From IMG/VR virus record IMGVR_UViG_3300030329_004297, positions 1 through 36,057 of that record: 36,057 nt of DNA. One strand, written 5' to 3'. The position numbers and the translations under genes were made by a program. This document shows positions 14,368 through 20,042 of this stretch, in pieces (position 1 is the stretch's first letter; each line of letters begins with the position of its first letter). Source of the stretch: a virus. A model generated the notes under the pieces. It worked only from the letters and a program-made list of their open reading frames with translations, ran no database searches and was not told the DNA's origin.

Positions 14368-14535
14368 TTGGCAAATAAAACAAGAACAAATATAAATTTA
14401 GTAGGTGCTAGCACAGTTGCTGCAGCTGCTAAGCCAAAAAAACGTAAATTAGCAGGTAAGAAAAATAAATCTAGAGGTAGATTAGCAGCTTCTAAAGTTG
14501 GAAGTAGAGGTAGAGGAAGAAGTTCTAGACCTTAA
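14368..14535 (+). CDS. Small basic RGR-rich protein, 55 aa
   Basis: Starts with TTG, with GGAG 5 bases upstream, and ends in an overlap with the next ATG. The product is alanine-rich in the middle and strongly basic: AKPKKRKLAGKK and the arginine-glycine string SRGRGRSSRP. Such disordered basic peptides bind nucleic acid and could condense packaged DNA or RNA, but this is inference. It is too short for automated ORF finders with a longer cut-off or requiring ATG. Confidence 0.65.
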   Translation: MANKTRTNINLVGASTVAAAAKPKKRKLAGKKNKSRGRLAASKVGSRGRGRSSRP

Positions 14536-14648
14536 TGGCTAAGAAACTTGCAAATAGATTTTCTGGTAGCTTTGGGAATCCTTGGCACGGTCAAGTAAAG
14601 CCTGACGTTAGAAGAAAATTAAACTTAAAGAAAAAAGGTAAAAAATAA
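14535..14648 (+). CDS. Small basic protein, 37 aa
   Basis: ATG overlaps the previous stop, and its own stop overlaps the next ATG (both taATG). The sequence has an aromatic N-terminal half (ANRFSGSFGNPWHG) and a basic end (VRRKLNLKKKGKK). Precise packing between two coupled genes supports translation. Function unknown. It probably binds nucleic acid or another virion protein through the lysine tail. Confidence 0.55.
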   Translation: MAKKLANRFSGSFGNPWHGQVKPDVRRKLNLKKKGKK

Positions 14649-15343
14649 TGGCAGTTAATGCTACTATAGCAAATAGAATTACAGATTTAATAGGGTCTGA
14701 GTACTCTACTATTCCTAGTAATAGTTACAAAGACCTTATTAACGCTGCATTTAATGAAGTTGCAGACACTATTAAACCTGAATTACTTTTAAAATATTCA
14801 CGTACACCTGGAGCTTTAACAGAAGCATCTACTTGGTTAGTAGAAGATAGAAAGATTCTAAAGGTAACTAGAGTTGATGCTAATAGTAGTGGGATAGAAA
14901 GAGAATGTAAACTTCTTAGTGTAACTGAATTTTCTCAAGCAAAAGATTCCGCTAGTATAAACTATGCTACAGCTTATAGTCCTGTATATACATTTGACGA
15001 TAATAATGACGGAGCGGCATCTTTATCAATTTTTCCTGTTTGCAATGATGGTGGTCAAACTGGAAGAATATGGTATTTTGCATATGCATTAGCTACTACA
15101 GATTTAACAGGAGTTACTACAGCTACTTTAAATAGTAGTTATTATATGCCTAGTGAGATTATGCACTCTATAGTACTTAAATCTTGTATTAATATATTAC
15201 AATCTTATATGAGTAATCAAATACAAGACGAAGAAGATAGTGAGATAGTTCAATTACTTCAGGCGCAAATACAAGGGTTACAACAAGATTACCAGCAGGA
15301 AGTTTCTAGATTTATGGCTGAACAACCAGGAAGTGGGGAATAA
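14648..15343 (+). CDS. Connector/adaptor-type protein, 231 aa
   Basis: Helices at both ends flank a beta-rich middle. The N-terminal helix region (IANRITDLIGSEY...YKDLINAAFNEVADTI) and the long C-terminal helices (ILQSYMSNQIQDEEDSEIVQLLQAQIQGLQQDY) match the general plan of head-tail adaptor proteins of podoviruses (T7 gp11/P22 gp4 type). It would attach below the portal and hold the tail nozzle. No enzyme motif. It lies just before a second protein set with the same helix-strand-helix plan. Confidence 0.62.
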   Translation: MAVNATIANRITDLIGSEYSTIPSNSYKDLINAAFNEVADTIKPELLLKYSRTPGALTEASTWLVEDRKILKVTRVDANSSGIERECKLLSVTEFSQAKDSASINYATAYSPVYTFDDNNDGAASLSIFPVCNDGGQTGRIWYFAYALATTDLTGVTTATLNSSYYMPSEIMHSIVLKSCINILQSYMSNQIQDEEDSEIVQLLQAQIQGLQQDYQQEVSRFMAEQPGSGE

Positions 15344-15636
15344 TGACAGCTAAAGAGATGATAGAATTAGTTCAACAACATCATGCGGATATGGGTGAGG
15401 TTGAGATAATTAAGCTTTTAAATAGAGCTAAGGATGATTTTTGTGCAAAAACAGAGATAGTAAAAGCTAAATATGTTGATGTATCTGGAGGTGAATCTGC
15501 TACAACAGCAGATAGAAGATATTATGATTTGTCAAAATATATATTAAAAATAAAAGATGTATGGTTGAATGATGTTAAGATATCTAGAATAATAGGTAAA
15601 CCAATTATAGATGATGATACATCGGAAAGTGATTAA
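15343..15636 (+). CDS. Connector-type protein, N-terminal part, 97 aa
   Basis: N-terminal helices (AKEMIELVQQHHADM, EIIKLLNRAKDDFC) are followed by the strand region YYDLSKYILKIKDVWLNDVKISRIIGKP. This reads like the first half of a connector or gp4-like protein. The following gene (15636) supplies the expected second half, beginning with RYWYIDTVDSVLRMGIVEK. The two are in different frames with a one-base overlap (taATG), so the connector is encoded as two coupled chains or has been split by a frameshift. See findings. Confidence 0.65.
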   Translation: MTAKEMIELVQQHHADMGEVEIIKLLNRAKDDFCAKTEIVKAKYVDVSGGESATTADRRYYDLSKYILKIKDVWLNDVKISRIIGKPIIDDDTSESD

Positions 15637-16031
15637 TGGCTAAAAAAGATAGATATTGGTATATAGATACAGTAGATAGTGTTTTAAGAATGGGAATAGT
15701 AGAAAAAGCTACTAATACTGTTACTAAAGATGGCTGGACTAGTCAATATACTTCTATAACTGAAGCTAAAGATATTACAATATATGCTATTATAAGAGAC
15801 ACAGATTTGGCAATAAATGCATTGACGGCGACATGGTCTCAAATACCTGAGCAGTTTCATGAAGCTATGGTATATAAAGTTATTTCTGAAGGTTATAAGA
15901 AATCTCAAGGTTTTAATATGGAGAGAGCACAGTTTTTTAATGCTGAATATCAGAATATTTTAAAAGAGGCTAAGAAATATTCTAGAAGCAATTATACAAC
16001 AACAGGTTTTATTAGGCCTCAAGAATTTTAA
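15636..16031 (+). CDS. Connector-type protein, C-terminal part, 131 aa
   Basis: Begins MAKKDRYWYIDTVDSVLRMGI and ends with helices (EQFHEAMVYKVISEGYKK, NAEYQNILKEAKKYS) and a short tail (TTTGFIRPQEF), which fits the C-terminal half of a connector protein continuing from the gene at 15343. It is followed by the sequence AGGAGA before the next gene. Head-tail junction role inferred from plan and position. Its own ATG overlaps the stop of the first half, so coupled translation is expected. Confidence 0.65.
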   Translation: MAKKDRYWYIDTVDSVLRMGIVEKATNTVTKDGWTSQYTSITEAKDITIYAIIRDTDLAINALTATWSQIPEQFHEAMVYKVISEGYKKSQGFNMERAQFFNAEYQNILKEAKKYSRSNYTTTGFIRPQEF

Positions 16032-16043
16032 TAGGAGATACAA

Positions 16044-16505
16044 ATGGCAACGATGAACGTGAGTCATACAGAAATTGTAACAATTAACAATACTCAATAT
16101 GGCGGGACTAATAGTTTTTCAATTAGTGGGATTAATGAGATTTCAAAAAGAATATTGACCATTACAACTACTGAATGCGTAATAGCTACTTTTAGTTCAG
16201 CTGCTGCTTCAGCTGGGCATTATGTTGCAGCTGATTGTAGATATATAAGATTTACTAATCAAGATGGTTCAAATTTCATTACATTAACATTTAGAAACCA
16301 AGATAATGATGAAGTTGCTATTAAACTTGATGCAGGACAATCTTTTACATGGAATGGTGATAATGCTAACGGTATGACAGCTGTCTTTAATGCAACTCAA
16401 GATGCTGATGCTGCTTCTAGTGCAAATTTCGGAAGTTTAACAAATATTCAAGCTGATGCAGATACTGGGTCTTGTGATTTAGAAGTACTTATAGCAAGTG
16501 TATAA
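16044..16505 (+). CDS. Beta-rich virion protein, 153 aa
   Basis: AGGAGA lies before the ATG. The whole sequence is an alternating strand pattern with Ser, Thr, Ala and Asn, including CRYIRFTNQDGSNFITLTF and EVAIKLDAGQSFTWNG, typical of small jelly-roll or sandwich proteins on the virion. Two cysteines are near its centre and one near the end. It has no charged helical or catalytic region. Probably a tail- or head-associated structural protein. Exact role unknown. Confidence 0.7.
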   Translation: MATMNVSHTEIVTINNTQYGGTNSFSISGINEISKRILTITTTECVIATFSSAAASAGHYVAADCRYIRFTNQDGSNFITLTFRNQDNDEVAIKLDAGQSFTWNGDNANGMTAVFNATQDADAASSANFGSLTNIQADADTGSCDLEVLIASV

Positions 16506-17191
16506 TGAAGTTAGGTGATTTATTATTATTAAAGGGCTACATTAATAAAAAACAGCTTACGTCTGCTTTAAGTAAACAAGCTGACGAAGCTATTAATTAT
16601 AATAGGTCTACTCCATTAGGAAAGATACTAATAGAAATGGACTATGTTAGTGTAGATGAAATTTCTGAAGTTTTAAATGAACAACAAAAAGAAATCAGAG
16701 AAGCAGTTATAAAGAAAGAGGAAAAAGTTATGAGTACAGAAATAGGTGAAGATAGTAAGTTTACATTTGACTTAAAATTTATAGTTACTATAGGAGCTGT
16801 TATAGTTTCAGCTTGTGCTACATATTTTAGTATACAAGGTTCTATAGATGAATTAAAATCAAATAATAGTCCTAATAGATTAGAATACGACTATCTTAAA
16901 GGTGAGGTAGATAATATAAAAGCTACTGGTGATTTAAAAATTATCACATATCAACTTGAAGAGTTTAAAAGCACATTCTCTGAGATAAAATCTTTAGCTA
17001 GTCAATTAACTCCCTTGGCTTCTGACTTAGAGTATATTAAAGCTGAGATGGAATTACTTAAGAACAAAAAAGTTCCTAAGGTTGATTTATCTGGTATTGA
17101 ATTTAAATTAGATAATTTATCAAAAGATATGATGAATATTGAGAGTAGAATGACTAAACTTGAAAACAAAAAAGACGGAGGGAGATTTTAA
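16505..17191 (+). CDS. MshEN-like domain, membrane segment and coiled coil, 228 aa
   Basis: Residues 3-25 (LGDLLLLKGYINKKQLTSAL) and 38-60 (LGKILIEMDYVSVDEISEVL) are two repeats of the motif that builds MshEN/T2SSE N-terminal domains, which in type II secretion and pilus ATPases bind c-di-GMP or partner proteins. A single transmembrane helix follows (about 91-110, IVTIGAVIVSACATYFS). The rest (about 112-228) is coiled coil, ending KLENKKDGGRF. An in-frame ATG at 16730 (codon 76) with AAGAGG 8 bases upstream could give a second product of membrane helix plus coiled coil. Possible jobs are lysis control, or anchoring of a phage protein in the inner membrane. The arginine often found before the first LG is absent. 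Confidence 0.65.
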   Translation: MKLGDLLLLKGYINKKQLTSALSKQADEAINYNRSTPLGKILIEMDYVSVDEISEVLNEQQKEIREAVIKKEEKVMSTEIGEDSKFTFDLKFIVTIGAVIVSACATYFSIQGSIDELKSNNSPNRLEYDYLKGEVDNIKATGDLKIITYQLEEFKSTFSEIKSLASQLTPLASDLEYIKAEMELLKNKKVPKVDLSGIEFKLDNLSKDMMNIESRMTKLENKKDGGRF

Positions 17192-17298
17192 TGCCAAAAG
17201 GAAAAGGTACATATGGAACAAAAAAAGGTAGACCACCTAAAAAAACAAAAGGCAAAGTTATTAAAAAGAAAACTACTAAAAAGAAAGGTAAGTATTAA
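17191..17298 (+). CDS. Tiny basic peptide with AT-hook-like core, 35 aa
   Basis: Encoded with a one-base overlap on each side (17191 taATG and 17298 taATG), so almost certainly translated. The product MPKGKGTYGTKKGRPPKKTK then continues with lysines and threonines. KKGRPPKK resembles an AT-hook core (GRP flanked by basic residues). An AT-rich genome would provide targets, but binding is not shown. Alternatively, it is a disordered chaperone of RNA or DNA. Confidence 0.65.
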   Translation: MPKGKGTYGTKKGRPPKKTKGKVIKKKTTKKKGKY

Positions 17299-18353
17299 TG
17301 CTATATGCGAGAATTATATGTAATCTGGTTGCGTATGTTGGTTTACTTTTTGGCGGTTTATTTGATAACTCGACTTTATATATCTCTGGCTCAATGGGTA
17401 CACCCTATATAAATGGCAACATAGAATTAAAAGACGATTACAAATATACTGTAGGTTTAAGGAAAATTGCTTTATTTCCTTATCAATCATCTAAGAAATT
17501 TTACAAAGGTGCAGAAAATGCACTTAGTGATAATGCACTATTTGGTGCAGTAGACGGCCTAGAATACCTTTTTTCGGCTAGTTCTGTTAGAAATAGGGGT
17601 CATGAATACATAGACCAAGAATATTGGCTTAAATGGTCAAATAAGCGCTTTATTACTAAATTTAAGTATTTAGAGAAAGAAAGTAGAGATTTACAATTTG
17701 CATCTATAGATAGTAGAGTTAAGTTTACATTAGGCTCAGTATATTTATCATTAGGTGCTAATATAATAGGACATCCTGTATATGGTCATCCTGCATATGA
17801 TAATTATGGATATCCTTGGTGGCAGTTGGCATATGAATATGGATATACTGATTATTTAGTTCCGTTAAATGATTTAAATGAAAATGGTGAAATAGATAGT
17901 TATTGGTTATGGGTTGAAACTGACCCTAAAACAGAAGAAGGTTTTTGGCAATATTATTATGAAGATTCTGATTATTACTGGGAAGACCCTGATTCTAATG
18001 CCGTTGCATATTCTGATTCAGAGTTTTTACAATATCATATGCCGTCTATTATAGAGCAATATAATAAAAATAACAAAGTCAAAGAATGGCAAGCTGAAGC
18101 TAATCTCGTATTGGGATTAGATTTTTATTTAGGGAATGACAGTTATTATTCCCATATATGGGTTAACGTCTTTCCATCGACTGTTGGTTTGACAGAGAAA
18201 TCGTATAATGGAGATGACGTACAATATGACGTTGGAACTCTGGTTGGAGCTAACCTAAGTGAGCATATTGGGGTTTTTATTGAGGGTATGAAACTAAGTT
18301 ATTATGGAAGGCAAGAATATAATATTAGCTTAGGAGTTAATTATAGGTTCTGA
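17298..18353 (+). CDS. Predicted outer-membrane beta-barrel protein, 351 aa
   Basis: The N-terminus MLYARIICNLVAYVGLLFGGL reads as a signal peptide or hydrophobic export segment. The mature part has repeated amphipathic strands (STLYISGSMGTPYINGN, YKYTVGLRKIALF, SVYLSLGANII, ANLVLGLDFYLG, SHIWVNVFPS) with many aromatic residues. The C-terminus is YNISLGVNYRF: alternating hydrophobics with terminal Phe, the signal recognised by the BAM machinery for insertion into the outer membrane. The middle has an acidic, Tyr/Trp-rich insertion (about residues 175-255), likely a surface loop. It lies in a late structural unit. Possible roles are modification of the cell surface (receptor masking) or lysis. 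I know of no characterised homologue. Confidence 0.65.
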   Translation: MLYARIICNLVAYVGLLFGGLFDNSTLYISGSMGTPYINGNIELKDDYKYTVGLRKIALFPYQSSKKFYKGAENALSDNALFGAVDGLEYLFSASSVRNRGHEYIDQEYWLKWSNKRFITKFKYLEKESRDLQFASIDSRVKFTLGSVYLSLGANIIGHPVYGHPAYDNYGYPWWQLAYEYGYTDYLVPLNDLNENGEIDSYWLWVETDPKTEEGFWQYYYEDSDYYWEDPDSNAVAYSDSEFLQYHMPSIIEQYNKNNKVKEWQAEANLVLGLDFYLGNDSYYSHIWVNVFPSTVGLTEKSYNGDDVQYDVGTLVGANLSEHIGVFIEGMKLSYYGRQEYNISLGVNYRF

Positions 18354-18442
18354 TGGGAGAGATAGGGGCATTTTTACTAGGATTTTTAATTGTCTTTGCA
18401 GGAGGGATTATTTTGATTTACGGAGACGAGTGGAAATTTTAG
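18353..18442 (+). CDS. Tiny single-span membrane protein, 29 aa
   Basis: ATG overlaps the previous stop (tgATG). Nearly the whole peptide is one hydrophobic helix, AFLLGFLIVFAGGIILIY, with a charged end GDEWKF. Such micropeptides can be holin-like or regulators of a holin. The role is unknown. The short length, exact coupling and position after the outer-membrane protein fit a lysis or envelope module. Confidence 0.5.
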   Translation: MGEIGAFLLGFLIVFAGGIILIYGDEWKF

Positions 18443-18516
18443 AGAAGATGGCCCATCCACCAAGAGATTTTATTGTTTGTAAAAGATGTAAAAATGAAGT
18501 AAAGGAAGTAAAATAA
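18430..18516 (+). CDS. Tiny CxxC protein, 28 aa
   Basis: GTG at 18430 with GGAG 4 bases upstream gives MEILEKMAHPPRDFIVCKRC and a lysine-rich tail. An in-frame ATG at 18448 would give 22 residues. The CKRC pair could form half of a metal site in a dimer. The gene overlaps the end of the membrane peptide and stops just before the next ATG. Function unknown. Confidence 0.4.
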   Translation: MEILEKMAHPPRDFIVCKRCKNEVKEVK

Positions 18517-18517
18517 A

Positions 18518-18688
18518 ATGTTGCAAGGAATTATCATTAAAAAAGTATTAGATTTAGTTATGAAACAAATCTTAAAAAAGTTTAATTTGGACAAGATTCA
18601 GAAATATGTAGATGAACCCAATGAGCTTGATAAGAAAGTTAAAAGTCTTGAGAAGAAACTCAAGAAATTAGAGAAACTAATCAAATAG
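18518..18688 (+). CDS. Small amphipathic coiled-coil protein, 56 aa
   Basis: MLQGIIIKKVLDLVMKQILKKF forms an amphipathic helix that could lie on a membrane. The second half (NELDKKVKSLEKKLKKLEKL) is a perfect short heptad coiled coil. It is one base from the previous stop and 10 bases before the next gene, which has AGGAGA. Small helix plus coiled-coil proteins of this type are found near lysis genes in several phages. Role unknown. Confidence 0.55.
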   Translation: MLQGIIIKKVLDLVMKQILKKFNLDKIQKYVDEPNELDKKVKSLEKKLKKLEKLIK

Positions 18689-18698
18689 GAGAAAGACT

Positions 18699-18848
18699 AT
18701 GATGACATTTTTAACAACTAACTGGGAATGGTGTTTGTTAGGTTTATATATAGTAGAAAAAGCTATCAAACTAAGCCCATCCAAAAAAGATGATTTAATT
18801 TGGGATATGGTTTTAAAACCAATAGTTGATAAAATCAAAGGTAAGTAG
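18699..18848 (+). CDS. Small membrane protein, possible holin, 49 aa
   Basis: AGGAGA sits 7 bases before the ATG. The N-terminal half is hydrophobic (NWEWCLLGLYIVEKAIKL) and followed by SPSKKDDLIWDMVLKPIVDKI. A hydrophobic helix, then a P-S/T-K-K-D-D motif and a charged tail, occurs in some short phage holins or holin-like proteins. It would act in the inner membrane. One span is too few for a classical holin, so the call is tentative. Confidence 0.45.
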   Translation: MMTFLTTNWEWCLLGLYIVEKAIKLSPSKKDDLIWDMVLKPIVDKIKGK

Positions 18849-19177
18849 TGTCTGAAAGTACTAATAAAATGATATTAGTAGTAGACTTAGTGGACAAACT
18901 AAGAGGTAATCTTGTTGAGCAATTAGTTCATAAGAAAGATTTGACATCTGTATTTGATGTTATGCCTGATGTTTGTCCACATTGTCATTCAGATGAAATG
19001 CGCGGTATCGAAATAATGGGAGCTAAAATGGGAGTCCTATTATGGGAATGTGGTGATTGTTTAGATGTCTATCTTAAGTTTGATAAAAAGAAGACTGAAA
19101 AGGAATTACAAGAAGCTTCAGGATATTGGACAAATACTAAAGACTGGGGAAAGGTTCCACGAGCCGACTTTAATTAA
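18848..19177 (+). CDS. Zinc-ribbon protein, 109 aa
   Basis: Starts with GTG overlapping the previous TAG. It has an N-terminal helix (MILVVDLVDKLRGNLVEQLV) and a zinc ribbon with Cys 43, 46, 68 and 71 (CPHC and CGDC), followed by a lysine-rich helix and an aromatic C-terminus. Four correctly spaced cysteines make metal binding likely. Zinc ribbons usually bind nucleic acids or proteins. It sits directly before the metallophosphoesterase gene, and the pair could function together, but no substrate is evident. Confidence 0.72.
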   Translation: MSESTNKMILVVDLVDKLRGNLVEQLVHKKDLTSVFDVMPDVCPHCHSDEMRGIEIMGAKMGVLLWECGDCLDVYLKFDKKKTEKELQEASGYWTNTKDWGKVPRADFN

Positions 19178-19188
19178 AGGCTTTTTGA

Positions 19189-19971
19189 ATGAGAAAAAAT
19201 AACAAGGGAGTAATAAAGAGAGCTATAATTACTCCAGATAAGCATGCACCTATACATGATAAAGCTGCTATAAAGGTTGTATGTAAAGCGATTGAACTAG
19301 TCAAACCTAATATATATGTAGACTTAGGTGACTTAGGAGAATGGGCTTCTGTTTCGCATTGGCAATGGAAACGCAAAAAGAAGCCACCTTTGGAATATAT
19401 AACACCAAGGGTAGAGGAAGATATAAAAGCAGTAAATGAGTTACTTGACATAATTGATGTCTCTTTAGATAAAGTTGGTTGTAAAGAGAAACATATTTGT
19501 GCAGGGAATCATGATGAGTGGTTAGATAGATTCGTAACAGAGCATCCATACTTAGACTATCGATTTGAAAAAGTATGTAAGTTCAAAGATAGAGGATACA
19601 AATACCATAAAGCAGGTGAGTATCTTAAAATAGGAAAGCTCTATTTTTATCATGGGCATCACTTTGGTGGACAATACCACGCAGCGAATCATCTTAAGAA
19701 ACTAGGTGCCAATATAATATATGGCCACCATCATTCCCTGCAACAAGATAGTGTGACTTTTATGGACGGCCCTAGGTCAGCCTGGTCACTCGGATGCTTA
19801 AAAGATATGAGTTCAGAAAAGAATGAATGGCTTGGAGGTAGACAACATAAATGGGCTCATGCATTTGCAATAGTAGATTACTACAAAGGTGGTAGATTTA
19901 CAGTAGACATAGTTCAAATAATAGATGGGAGAACGACAGTATGGGGAGAGCTACTAGACGGAAACAAATAA
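19189..19971 (+). CDS. Calcineurin-like metallophosphoesterase, 260 aa
   Basis: All signature blocks of the two-metal phosphoesterase fold are present in order: DKH (Asp 17, His 19), GDLGEW (about 47-52), GNHDEW (about 106-111), HGHHFGG (about 155-161) and GHHHS (about 179-183). These bind two divalent metals and hydrolyse phosphate esters, often in nucleic acids or nucleotides. Length is normal for a single-domain enzyme, without a signal peptide. It lies between the zinc-ribbon gene and the giant tail gene in the late unit, so it may act on nucleic acids or signalling nucleotides late in infection. The substrate is unknown. Confidence 0.85.
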   Translation: MRKNNKGVIKRAIITPDKHAPIHDKAAIKVVCKAIELVKPNIYVDLGDLGEWASVSHWQWKRKKKPPLEYITPRVEEDIKAVNELLDIIDVSLDKVGCKEKHICAGNHDEWLDRFVTEHPYLDYRFEKVCKFKDRGYKYHKAGEYLKIGKLYFYHGHHFGGQYHAANHLKKLGANIIYGHHHSLQQDSVTFMDGPRSAWSLGCLKDMSSEKNEWLGGRQHKWAHAFAIVDYYKGGRFTVDIVQIIDGRTTVWGELLDGNK

Positions 19972-20042
19972 TAATTCCTAATGATTATTGGGAGTCTTCT
20001 ACAGGACCTCTTGGTGTAAAATGGGTATATATAAATGCCTAA
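19941..20042 (+). CDS. Nested small ORF, 33 aa
   Basis: Reads MGRATRRKQIIIPNDYWESS and ends VKWVYINA. It overlaps the end of the phosphoesterase by 31 bases and the start of the giant gene by 8. A GGGAGA lies about 9 bases before the ATG. Compact packing and a sensible basic N-terminus suggest a real peptide, but it is short and could be incidental. Confidence 0.4.
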   Translation: MGRATRRKQIIIPNDYWESSTGPLGVKWVYINA

